Below, one piece after another: positions 33,356 to 44,900 of a stretch of 64,000 bases of DNA. Position 1 is the first letter of the stretch, and each line of letters begins with the position of its first letter. This stretch comes from Gigantopelta aegis (taxonomy: Eukaryota; Mollusca; Gastropoda; Neomphalida; Peltospiridae): contig NC_054699.1 of assembly GCF_016097555.1 (NCBI RefSeq), forward strand, positions 8,256,516 to 8,320,515, given 5' to 3'. The notes beneath the pieces were generated by a model. It saw only the letters and a list, made by a program, of their open reading frames with translations. It was not told the DNA's origin and did no database searches. A program made the translations under genes and the position numbers.

Positions 33356-34012
33356 AGCCGCGATCACATTTATCCGTTTTTTACTCTCCGCTCCCGCTCC
33401 CGCACCCGTTATCCGTCGTCCGTTGTCCGTTGCTTACGAACACACCTGTCTGTAATTTTAACAAAAATGCATGTCTACAGTTGCTGCACGAGAATACTTG
33501 ATATTGTAAATGTATTCAGTGGCATACCTGTATCACTTATTTTTCGTGGGAATGGGTGGTATTTGACCTTTAACAAAATATGAAAGTACTATGGGTTGGG
33601 GTATGTTTGAACCCCACCTTACCACAACCCCCCTATAAAAATTAATTATGAAAATATTTACATTGGTGGAATAATGAAATAACTTACACACACAAACACA
33701 GACATATATACAGACACACAGACAGACAGATATTTATGTAATTAGAGCTGTATCTAAGAAGAATTGAATCGCGAGGTCAGGAAATACCCTAAATATGACG
33801 TCACATTGTGGGAATCCTATCCGCATCCATTGTCCGCTTCAGTCAAAATCGGTCCAGGAACGATTTGTGCGGACGAGTGTAAGTGTGCGGAAGCGGAGAC
33901 AGGTAGGTCTGTTTGCACGCATTGATTTCAATACAATCGAATTTGACTGACGACGGATAACGGGTGCGGGAGCGGAAGCGGAAGGAAAAAACGGATAAAT
34001 GTGATCGCGGCC
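33356..34012. mobile_element. PIF/Harbinger-like MITE, 657 bp
   Basis: The two ends are inverted repeats of about 60 bp. The outer part reads GCCGCGATCACATTTATCCG at the left and its complement at the right; inner blocks are CCGCTCCCGCACCCGTTATC and GATAACGGGTGCGGGAGCGG. TTA flanks both sides (33353-33355, 34013-34015), while copies A and B have one TTA there. A 3-bp TTA duplication and GGCCGCG-type ends are typical of PIF/Harbinger. No transposase inside. Confidence 0.75.
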
Positions 34013-34047
34013 TTAGGCCCGCTCTCTGTGCATAAACTAGTACCATC

Positions 34048-34177
34048 GCAGGCCCGTACGCAGGGGGGTGGGTGCGACGGGTGTGTACGCACCCCCCCCC
34101 CCCCCAAATTACTAAAGGTCCACTTTTCTCTATTAAATTTAAATAATGTTACGTAATCGTTGTGCGTACGGGCCTGC
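34048..34177. mobile_element. 130-bp MITE with perfect 15-bp inverted ends
   Basis: GCAGGCCCGTACGCA at the left is exactly inverted at the right (TGCGTACGGGCCTGC). A C/G-rich hairpin lies inside the left half. Copies A (about 1140) and B (about 16930) are uninterrupted here. Confidence 0.75.
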
Positions 34178-34699
34178 ATTGTCACCTAACCATTTAGCTA
34201 ATTAAATTTTGGTCCTGGGTTGAAAAACGTACCTGATAAAACAAGTGTGTATTTCTCTCCTCTTGAATATATGCGTCAATATAATAATGCTTACTTCCAA
34301 TGACTAGTTGCAGCCGGGTCTCCCTCTCTGAAATCCATAAAATTAATGTGTGTTAAAACCGTTATTGTAACTGAGTTCAAGGTCTCTCAACCAGGTCAAT
34401 ACAACGTTTTGTTCCGCAGCGGAGTATTCAAAATATAATTGCAGAATGACAGAAGTATTCGATCTAACAACGGGGCGGCATATATAACATATCTCACCTG
34501 GCGCTAGGTATAAAAGAATATATTATAAAAGAAGAAAACGGACTGGTCAGAGGGGAGTGTAAGGCCGTCACACCGAGTGAACCTTTTGTCTCACTAACCA
34601 CTGACCATTACAGCTGAGACCAGGTAGTCGATGTGTGCCAAGGACATGGAAACGTTTTAAAATGATAATAACAAGAAAACGTTTTTAAAATGATAATGA

Positions 34700-34784
34700 C
34701 AAGGGAGAGACAAAAAGAGGGAGGGAAACAGGGAGTGGGAGAGAGAAAGGGAGAGGGAGACGGGGAGAGAGATAGAGGGAGAGA

Positions 34785-34818
<34 letters not shown>

Positions 34819-35090
34819 TTAGAGGGAGGGAGAGAAAGAGGGGAGAGATGGAGAGAGAGAGGAAAGGAGAGAGAGGGGGAGGGAGAGACGGAGAGAGAGA
34901 TAAAGGGAGAGGGAGGCGGGGGGGGAGAGACAGAGAGAGACAGTGTGAGAGAGAGAGAAAGAGAAGGATAGATAGAGACAAAAAGAGGGAGGGAGGGAGA
35001 CGGAGAGAAAGAAAGGGAGACGGGGGGTGAGAGAGAGAAAGAGAGGGGAGGGAGAGAAAGAGGGAGAGAGAGAAAGGGAGACGGGGGAAC

Positions 35091-35150
<60 letters not shown>
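34700..35150. repeat. (GA)n-rich low-complexity tract
   Basis: Mirror of the CT tract at 15340-15960. Frames across it are Arg/Glu/Gly low complexity. Confidence 0.95.
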
Positions 35151-35151
<1 letters not shown>

Positions 35152-35344
35152 TGAATCAGACCGCTGTCACATAAGCTACTTCTACCGAAGCACGGAATAT
35201 TTTACACGAAGACAGTACATACCACAGCCTTTGGTTTGCCCGTCTTGCGTTCCATGGCATACGAGGCAAACAACCACTAAAAATAAAGAAACTGATGTGC
35301 TCCACCCCCGCCGCGACCACCATACCAATTTCAACAAAAAGTTA

Positions 35345-35640
35345 AAGTTTGTTTTGTTTAACTACACAACTAGAGCACATTGATATATTAATCATTGGCT
35401 ATTCGATGTCAAACATTTTGTAATTTTGGACATACAGTTTTAAAGAGGAAAGCCGCTATATTTTTTCATTAGTAGCAAGGGATCGTTTATATGCACCATC
35501 CCACAGACAGGATAGCACATACCACGGTCTTAATCAGTCGTTTTGTACTGGCTGGAACGAGAAATAGCCAAATAGGGCCACCGACGGGGATCGATCCCAG
35601 ACCGACCGCACACCAGGCGGGCACTTTACCACTAAGCTAC
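35345..35640 (-). mobile_element. tRNA-derived SINE, tail type 2 (reversed)
   Basis: Tail GTTTTGTTTAACTACACAAC, head ending ACTTTACCACTAAGCTAC. Confidence 0.75.
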
Positions 35641-35976
35641 AAAATTCCCAGTCAGAATGTAATTAATTTCCATTTTCTATTTTGAAAAGAATACGTAACA
35701 TCTGACAAACACCGTTCGCCCCATAATGTTTCGTAATACCTAACAGAGATCTATATTAATTTGAATAGATACAAGTACTATACATAATATTACTTTTTTA
35801 AATTCTAACTTAATAAGAAGTTTTTGAGGGGAAAATGAAAATTCCCAATTTTTTGTAAAAGTCAAATCCATGGATGTCAATAAAACCCAAATTCCAATCT
35901 TGAATTAAGTACTGTTTGCATTTTGATTGAACAACTTACTGATCCAACACCAATTTCCGGTTAAGTGTAGTAATCT
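35641..35976. other. Stretch without recognised features
   Basis: AT-rich sequence between two SINEs; nothing recognised. Confidence 0.35.
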
Positions 35977-36685
35977 AAAGGTTTTTACTTTATTTAATGA
36001 CACCATTAGAGTACATTGATTTATTAATCATCGGCTACTGGATGTCAAACATTTGGTAATTTTGGCATATAGTCTGAGAGGAAAGCCGCTACATTTTTTC
36101 ATTTTTCATTCTTTTATATGCACCATCTCACAGACAGGCATGGGCGGATCCAGGGGGGGGGGGGGGGGGGGGGGGGACCAGGGGGACGCGTCCCCCCCAA
36201 AAATTGTTCAAGTGCCCTCAAAATGTCCAAGTGCCCTTTTTGTTTGTAGAATTTTTTTTTTTTTAAGTAAACAATAATTATATTGTAGATAAATGAAATC
36301 AAGATTTTCGTGTACATGCGCAAGCTTGCAGATATGTGTCTGTGTTATTGAGTCTCAATGGGGCCCCATTGAGGTTCTAACGTGAGTGACGCCAATTTAC
36401 TTCATTATTGCTAGAACTGTAGGAATTCATATTAATTGTAAATATCAAAACTTGTAGTAAGGTGCCCTTTTGACGAGTCAATGTGCCCTTCTTTTTTGGT
36501 CCCCCCCCCCCCCTAAAAATATTTCCTGGATCCACCCATGGACAGGCTAGCACATACCACGGCATTAATCAGTCGTGGTGCACTGGCTGGAAACAGAAAT
36601 AGCCCAATGGGCCCACAGACGGGGATCGATTCTAGACTGACCACGTATCAAGCGAACGCTTTAGCAGTGGGCTACGTCCCGCCCC
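35977..36685 (-). mobile_element. tRNA-derived SINE, tail type 2, split by a MITE
   Basis: Tail and body at 35977-36138, head at 36541-36685. The two parts were one SINE before the insertion at 36139-36540. Confidence 0.75.
36139..36540. mobile_element. 402-bp MITE inside a SINE
   Basis: Ends CATGGGCGGATCCAGG and (inverted) CATGGGTGGATCCAGG. GACAGG is repeated on both sides (36133-36138, 36541-36546). Poly-G and poly-C runs and inverted AAGTGCCCT motifs lie just inside the ends. Superfamily not assigned. Confidence 0.7.
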
Positions 36686-36714
36686 CTACCGACAAAGAGG
36701 CAAGGGCTCTTTTA

Positions 36715-37225
36715 CACGAAGACAGCACATACCACAACCTTTGGTTTACACGAAGACAGCACATACCACAACCTTTGGTTTACACGAAGACAGCACATAC
36801 CACCTTTGGTTTACAGGAAGACAGCACATGCCACAACCTTTGGTTTACACGAAGACAGCACATGCCACAGCCTTTGGTTTACAGGAAGACAGCACATGCC
36901 ACAACCTTTGGTTTACACGAAGACAGCACATGCCACAACCTTTGGTTTACACGAAGACAGCACATGCCACAACCTTTGGTTTACACGAATACAGCACATG
37001 CCACAACCTTTGGTTTACACGAAGACAGCACATGCCACAACCTTTGGTTTACACGAAGACAGCACATGCCACAACCTTTGGTTTACACGAATACAGCACA
37101 TGCCACAACCTTTGGTTTACACGAAGACAGCACATGCCACAACCTTTGGTTTACACGAAGACAGCACATGCCACAACCTTTGGTTTACACGAAGACAGCA
37201 CATACCACAACCTTTGGTTTACTAG
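36715..37225. repeat. 34-bp minisatellite, about 15 units
   Basis: Units of the form ACGAAGACAGCACATGCCAC followed by AACCTTTGGTTTAC. Because 34 is not a multiple of three, all three frames stay open and give repetitive pseudo-proteins. The unit resembles the SINE body segment GACAGGATAGCACATACCAC with the following CCTTTGATATACCAG, so the array looks like an amplified piece of a SINE. A single diverged unit is at 35205-35240. Confidence 0.85.
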
Positions 37226-38073
37226 TCCTGCGATCCATGGCATATGAGGCAAGCTACCAAGTGCAATGTATAAAGAAACCGATGACGATCCCGTCAGTAG
37301 GTCCATTGGGCTATTTGTCGTACCACAACTGGCATATCATAGGCCATTAATTAATCAATGTGCTCTAGTGCTGTTAATACACAAAACAAACTTTAACTCT
37401 TTTATCTTTTTACGTCTAACCTTTGGCCGAATCGTTATCAGATTAAAACAAGACAAGCGGAGCAATCGTTTTAATATAAAGCCGGGAATACACAATGCAA
37501 CTAACACGTTGAAACGTGTTCCCTTGTCGATGCCTATGGATAAGTGACAGTGAAATGAATACGTATTAATGTCATCGCCGCACATTTTAATCTACGGCTA
37601 TCTGGTGTCTAACACACGGCTATTTCGATGTTTTGTTGAGAAGCCGCAGCACAAGCTACTCCTATCAAAAAGCGTAAAAAGGACAGAACATACCACGGCC
37701 TTTGAAACCCATTTGAGTCCATCTGTAGTACAGAGCTCGCTGATGTGCGATGAGTCATACAATCGATCGCCATTGATAGACTCTGGTACCCCCGCCCCTA
37801 CTCCCCAGTCTTCGTAGCCTATGCTCCATGACTGGTATATCAAAGGCCGTGGTATGCACTGTGCTGTACCCTTAGTTAAAGTGCGTAAAAAAAAGAGTAA
37901 AGTTTGTTTTATTTAACGACGCCACTAGAGCACATTGATTTTTTTTATCTTATCATCAAACATATGGTCATTCTGACACTGTTTTTAAGAGGAAACCCGC
38001 TGTCGCTACATATGCTTTTTACTCGTTTATTTTTTTACCACAGGCAGCCAAGGGATCTTTTACTATGGATTGC
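37226..38073. other. SINE-like fragments before the second gap
   Basis: Diverged pieces of SINE body and tail (for example 37900-38060, with TTTGTTTTATTTAACGACGCC). No gene recognised. Confidence 0.4.
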
Positions 38074-38273
38074 NNNNNNNNNNNNNNNNNNNNNNNNNNN
38101 NNNNNNNNNNNNNNNNNNNNNNNNNNNNNNNNNNNNNNNNNNNNNNNNNNNNNNNNNNNNNNNNNNNNNNNNNNNNNNNNNNNNNNNNNNNNNNNNNNNN
38201 NNNNNNNNNNNNNNNNNNNNNNNNNNNNNNNNNNNNNNNNNNNNNNNNNNNNNNNNNNNNNNNNNNNNNNNNN
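38074..38273. other. Assembly gap, exactly 200 N
   Basis: Placeholder gap between contig 2 and contig 3, about 500 bp from the last visible exon of the VWDE-like gene. Confidence 0.99.
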
Positions 38274-38782
38274 TCTCAGTATCACGCAGTTTGGCATTTT
38301 TCTTACTCCTACAAAGTGAACAATATATATTTAAACTGCGTATTATTAATATTGCGACATGTTTTGGTTTTCTCTCTGTCTCAAATATGCACCGTAGCAC
38401 ATGTTTGTGACAAGTACACATATTTCTGAGCTCTCTTCATATACGAGCTTTACATGTATTTAAAGAGACATAACCACTGGCTGATTCAAAACACTGTCTA
38501 TATTATATAGAAATGCTTGTGAAATGATTTCTTTGAAACATGTTAAACCATTAGTATGGGAAAACACAAGGGAATGTATCAGAAACCAGAGGTGACTTTG
38601 CCTTTTGACTGGGGTGGAGGGGGGGGGGGGGGGGGATAGATATTCTGATCACATCAACAGCAGATATGAGAAGACCTGTGCCTGCCCCCCTCCCCAAACC
38701 ACTTACCACCATGACCTAGTCCTGCTTTTGGTGCATACATGTATGTAATGTCACAAATGAATAAATATTGGGTTAATCTTAC

Positions 38783-38921
38783 CTTATGTTTACGAGGATC
38801 TTGATGATGATGGCTAGGATGACCAGTGTGATGAGTGATGTGACCACTCCTATGATCACTATCACTGTGGAACCAATGCCATCCATGCCGGTCCTCTGTC
38901 GTCTAACCTCACAGTCAGAAC
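38783..38921 (-). CDS. VWDE: VWDE-like gene, transmembrane exon
   Basis: 139 bp, phase 1 to 2, acceptor GTCTGCAG, donor GTAAGA. After SSDCEVRRQRTGMDGIG comes a hydrophobic helix (STVIVIIGVVTSLITLVILA, then III) followed by KILVNIR. The previous exon ends in the matching phase, 11.9 kb away. Confidence 0.75.
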
Positions 38922-41900
38922 CTGCAGACACAACATTATAATGAAACTAGTGTTGTAATGGAACCAATGCTTTCCAATGGGCCTCGGTGGCATCGTGGTT
39001 AGGCCATCGGTCTACAGGCTGGTAGGTACTGGGTTCGGATCCCAGTCGAGGCATGGGATTTTTAATCCAGATACAGACTCCAAACCCTGAGTGAGTGCTC
39101 CGCAAGGCTCAATGGGTAGGTGTAAACCACTTGCACCGACCAGTGATCCATAACTGGTTTAACAAAGGCCATGGTTTGTGCTATCCTGCCTGTGGGAAGC
39201 ACAAATAAAAGATCCCTTGCTGCTAATCGGAAAAAGTAGCCCATGTAGTGGCGACAGCGGGATTCCTCTCAAAATCTGTGTGGTCCTTAACCATATGTCT
39301 GACGCCATATAACCGTAAATAAAATGTGTTGAGAGGGTCGTTAAATAAAACATTTCTTTCTTTTTCTTTCAATACCTTCCAGGCTGGTCCACTGTCATCT
39401 AACCTGACAATTAGAACCTACAGACAAAACATTCCATTCAAACTAGTTTTATCATGGAAGCAATCAGACTTTGCCTAGAATGTCCGTTCACCTCTTCTTT
39501 GTGCAGACACGAATTTGATCACGGAATACGGTTTTATTATTCAGATTACAGGGGTAGCATTAAGGATTTTCCCCCAGGAGTCCATTTTTTCCCAGTGGAC
39601 TCATTTGACCCTGAATTGGCTTATTTCAATGAGTCCATTCTCAAAATCCATGAGTCCATATTAGTATACGGTACCCTTTATTTTGGTACCAAACTCGATA
39701 TGTTTATGTTTAAAAATTAAAAAAAAGTTTGGAAAGTAGGTCACGAGGACTAGAATGTTATTTAGTTTCAAATTCCCTTTATTTTAACACCAAACTCGAT
39801 AAAACAATAATTTGACCCCCCCCCCCCCCCCCCCCCCCCCCCGGGTAAGAATCCTTACCCCATGGATAAGAATAAACAGAGGCAAGGTAAACCCTGTGTC
39901 AGCATTTCAGAACAAAATTGAGACATAAAGGAAAAAAAATGTGCTTGCCCCCCCACCCCACCCCACCCCCAGTGTTTTGCACCTTAAAACGCATCTACAT
40001 ACCTTAAACTATCATCAGAAGTCATGTTCAAAACAGTGGCCATATAAATTTTCTAAAAAAAAAAACATGCCAGGGGACACGGAAAAATGTTTTTGCTATG
40101 CAACCGCAGCACGTACTTGTTTGGGCCATATGCAAAAAGAAACTGGGTCACGGCCTATCGCTGAATGCAGTCGTTAAACAAATAGCGCAGTTAGGCCTTC
40201 TGACCTAGAAAACTGCAACTCTCTTTGTAGGAATATTCAAACAAGGAAGGAAATGTTTTATTTTACGACACACTCAACACATTTTATTTACGGTTATATG
40301 GCGTCAGACATATGGTTAAGGACCACACAGATATTGAGAGAGGAAACCTGCTGTCGCCACTTCATGGTCTACTCTTTTCAATTAGCAGCAAGGGATCTTT
40401 TATATGCACCATCCCATAGACAGGATTGCACATACCACAGCCTTTGATGTACCAGTCGTGGTGCACTGGCTGGAATGAGAAATAGCCCAATGGGCCCACT
40501 GACGGGAATCGATCCCAGACTGACCGCACATCAAGCGAATGCTTTACAACTGGGCTATGTCTCGTCCCTGAATATTCAAACAAGTTAATAAACTGTATAG
40601 CTACACTCGGTTCTGTTTCCACACAAGTTACGAGCATTTCCGATTGCCCAATATCATAATCAGTATAGCCAATCTACGTCAAAATGACGTCATTTTATAG
40701 ACTTTAATTTCGATAGTCGTGTTAATGGTTTAAATAAATAATTAAACAGATCCACACAATACCTCAACTATATCAATGTTCAGACGCATAGTGATATATT
40801 GATGTAGTTTGCTGATATAGTGGCCGCAATTATTAAGTTATTGTGACATTTCATCTTTGCACTATAGTAAGGTACATGTCGACTATTAACACGACTCCAG
40901 TATTAGTAACATAGCCCGTGTTCTGCTTACAGAAACCCCATTGATTGTGACGTGCATTGGCCACACCAGGATTTCTGATGGTGTTTCGGCCTAAGAGAAT
41001 ATGTACCATAATCAACCATTCCCACAATTCCACTAGATGATCAGGAGAAGAAAGTGATTTTCACTCACTTTTTACAATAGGTTTATAGTGGGAATGATAG
41101 CAGAGATCATGGCGGGATTATGAGTGACGGATTGTTTGACTTGGCTAACTGATTCCATGCATCCAGATCACTTAGGACGTGGTGATGATGAAATAATGGA
41201 ATAAACATGTGTCTGGAATGTGTCTTTGAAAATAAACTGGGACGATTTTATTATCACTTGTGGTGATGAGCAGGCATCCCAGTCTGCTTTCCATACGTCC
41301 AGGGACGCATGGACACATCTTAACGTGACCCCTGGATTATATACTGATGGAAAGAAATTGAGAATAATACATGAGGCTTGTTTTTACCTAAATCCCATGT
41401 TTTCACTTCCTATTTTGAAATCTTACCACCTGTCTAAGGTGTGCTTGTATCCAAGTCAAGTTTTACTACTTCTCTGTTGAAATCTTACCACATTTCTATG
41501 ACATCTTTTCACCTAAATCCACTTTTGTTACTTACTGTTACAATCTTATCACATTTCCATGGCATGTTTTCACCTGGATCCAGTGTTTCTACTTACTCTG
41601 TTACAATCTTATCGCATTTCTATGGCATGTTTTCACCTAAATCCAGTTTTTCTACTTACACATGTACCCTGTTACAATCTTATCGCATTTCTATGGCATG
41701 TTTTCACCTAAATCCAGTTTTTCTACTTACACATGTACCCTGTTACAATCTTATCGCATTTCTATGGCATGTTTTCACCTAAATCCAGTTTTTCTACTTA
41801 CACATGTACCCTGTTACAATCTTATCGCATTTCTATGGCATGTTTTCACCTAAATCCAGTTTTTTCTACTTACACATGTACCCTGTTACAATCTTATCGC

Positions 41901-44900
41901 ATTTCTATGGCATGTCTTCACCTAAATCCAGTTTTTCTACTTACACATGTACCCTGTTACAATCTTATCGCATTTCTATGGCATGTCTTCACCTAAATCC
42001 AGTTTTTCTACTTACACATGTACCCTGTTACAATCTTATCGCATTTCTATGGCATGTCTTCACCTAAATCCAGTTTTTCTACTTACACATGTACCCTGTT
42101 ACAATCTTATCGCATTTCTATGGCATGTCTTCACCTAAATCCAGTTTTTCTACTTACACATGTACCCTGTTACAATCTTATCGCATTTCTATGGCATGTC
42201 TTCACCTAAATCCAGTTTTTCTACTTACACATGTACCCTGTTACAATCTTATCGCATTTCTATGGCATGTCTTCACCTAAATCCAGTTTTTCTACTTACA
42301 CATGTACCCTGTTACAATCTTATCGCATTTCTATGGCATGTCTTCACCTAAATCCAGTTTTTCTACTTACACATGTACCCTGTTACAATCTTATCGCATT
42401 TCTATGGCATGTCTTCACCTAAATCCAGTTTTTCTACTTACACATGTACCCTGTTACAATCTTATCGCATTTCTATGGCATGTCTTCACCTAAATCCAGT
42501 TTTTCTACTTACACATGTACCCTGTTACAATCTTATCGCATTTCTATGGCATGTCTTCACCTAAATCCAGTTTTTTCTACTTACACATGTACCCTGTTAC
42601 AATCTTATCGCATTTCTATGGCATGTCTTCACCTAAATCCAGTTTTTCTACTTACACATGTACCCTGTTACAATCTTATCGCATTTCTATTGCATGTCTT
42701 CACCTAAATCCAGTTTTTCTACTTACACATGTACCCTGTTACAATCTTATCGCATTTCTATTGCATGTTTTCACCTAAATCCATTTCTATAGACATTACC
42801 TGTCCTCAAACAAGTGCACCTCCCCCCCACGCAAGTGGTCTGGTCTGAACATCCCAACAGCCAATGGGATGGCCTAAATTCTTCTACTGCATACTGCTCT
42901 CTAGTTCCGGTCACATGACTGTAACTTCCTTCTTTTTCTCTTCGCTAAAGGGTCTGGACGTCTTTTGTTTGGCTCTGTTTGGAGTCAACTTTTTTTATAA
43001 GACCTTTGGTTTTGTATTCGTGTTTGGGTGAAATGTTTTCACCTTAATTTCGTTAGCTTCGTTAGCTTTCGTATGTTTCTTTTCGCGTATTCGCTTGACT
43101 TTTCAAGCGTTTATTTACATGAAATGTTGTTATATTGCCGGTTGTCGTGTCGGACGCCATTTTGCATTGACTGGCTTTGTGTTGGGTGGAATGTTATTTT
43201 TTTTTCACCTTATTCGTTAGCTTTCGTTAGCTTTCGTATGTTTCGCGTATTTCGCTTGACTTGCCAAGTGTTAATTACATGAAATGTTGTTATATTGCCG
43301 GTTGTTGTGTCGGACGCCATTTGCAAAATGGCGTCTTTGTTGACCGGCTTTGTGTTTGTGTCATGGATTCTTTTCTTTCTTTTTCACAGATTGAAAACTT
43401 ATTATCATGTCAGATGTTAATGTTCAGCGACAGGTACGAGCGTGCCTACGCTGTAAGAAGTTCACTGCAGGCGGCGACCCTCATGAATTATGTCCGGGTT
43501 GCCGTGTTCCTTGTAGCCTCTCTTCGAGATGCGACCTGTGTTCGGGCCTGTCTACTGTCGAGTTCGCGGCTTACTTGAAGGTGCTGTCGGCGAGAGCCAA
43601 GAAAGTGGAATCTTCGCCGTCAATTGCGGACTCCATAGCAGATGTATTACGTTCGATGTTACCTACTATGCTGAAAGAGACTATGGCGTCAATGGCGGCC
43701 TTACCAGAACCGGCGGGTTTGGGGCCAGGTCCGGTTCAAGTCCCCTCTTCGGGGGGTGCGGCTCCAGGACGCAAGACTTCAGATGACAGGCCTGCAGTTC
43801 CTACGCAGCCCTTTGACAAGCCGACTCAATCAGTTAGACGTTCCACGGCCTCCAAGGATCACCGATCTTCAAAGTCATCTTCGGCGCAGCGGAGCCGGGA
43901 CCGGAGCCGGGCTCGTAGCCGTTCCCCACGACCTGCACGTCTCCCTACGGGTTCCGTGGATCGGCAGCGCAGACCTTCTATTGAGGCTTCAGAGGGTTCT
44001 CGACGGGACCGTCCACGGTCCGGTTCACCAGTGAATTCTGTTTCGGCGGATCGATTAGCCTGTGCTCGAGTGCTTCGAGACTTTGGAGATGCACCGCCTA
44101 CAGCGGTTTCCGTCATTGATGAGACTGAATCTCCTGACCATATGAATATGAGGGATTGCTTGGCGGCAGTCTATGACATGTTGCCGTCCTTGCCACATCC
44201 ACCAACGCCGTCCAAGAAGGGACCGACACCGATGATAGCGACTGATGTCCCTCCGGAAGATGTGGTGATCTGTTCCTTGGCAGCCGGTACACTCGTATCC
44301 GAGGTGGCGACGGATTTAGACCGCACTTTTAAAGACACAGCGTCTTTCGTCGCCTTCCCAACTTGGGGTCACCGTATGTATCCGGTGTTTGACATGACCT
44401 TTACAGATGTAGCTCCGTCTTTGGATGAAGATGTTCACCGTCTTGGGAAGTCGTCAACCGTGGATTTGACGGACAAACAAGTACAAGCCATGGATACTGC
44501 CCAGAGACGTTGCTTGTTTGTGTTATCTTACTTGGACGTTTTCCTTGCGGCGATGGCCACCCAGGCAAAAGATGCACGGTGCTACGCGCTGTTTCAGCAA
44601 TCGGCGCAGATGCTAGCTTTCCTGACGTCTTCGGTGACTTCGATGTCCTCGATGTTAATGCAATACCGTCGCCAGGCTTATTTAAAGAAATCCACTTTGG
44701 ATTTCCAGCATAAGAAGGAGCTGTTAGCTCAACCGTGGTCCGCAACGAAGCTGTTTGCAGGCAAAGTTTCTGAGGTGGTGAAGGCCAATGATAAGGACCA
44801 ACAGTCGACAGCAACTGTCAAAGCGTTGCAACTTATTTCGACGTTGGAATCTACAAAGCGGAAGTCTACATTCACACCACAACCACCATCTAAGCGCTGG

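Larger units (their letters stand above)
22795..34480 (-). repeat. Segmental duplication, copy C (mirror of copy B)
   Basis: It runs in reverse order through everything in 16668-22554, starting with the sequence that ends copy B (CGAGAATAAAGGCGACAATC at 22800). Exons differ from copy B by at most silent changes in what I compared. It holds extra insertions: long-TIR element, Mag-like retrotransposon, Harbinger-like MITE, a 130-bp MITE and an 873-bp tandem duplication. Confidence 0.85.

Noticed and set aside
34848-35383. Purine-rich frames on the plus strand near the GA tract
   Set aside because: Low complexity; they match the mirror of the CT tract, which has no conserved coding frame.
36538-37350. 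Repetitive frames of 139-270 codons over the 34-bp minisatellite
   Set aside because: All three frames stay open because the unit lacks stops. The peptide is the same unit read in rotation; it is not a gene.
38981-39053. Possible functional tRNA gene
   Set aside because: The stem and T arm fold, but the sequence is the head of a SINE with body and tail attached, and the anticodon arm is not convincing.
39454-39720. 88-codon frame in the large VWDE-like intron
   Set aside because: No domain, no splice sites in phase with the neighbouring exons, and wrong strand for the gene.
41200-41430. Possible extra exon of the VWDE-like gene on the minus strand
   Set aside because: An acceptor-like TTTCCATCAG is present, but the required phase meets a stop at once, and the exons on either side already join in phase.
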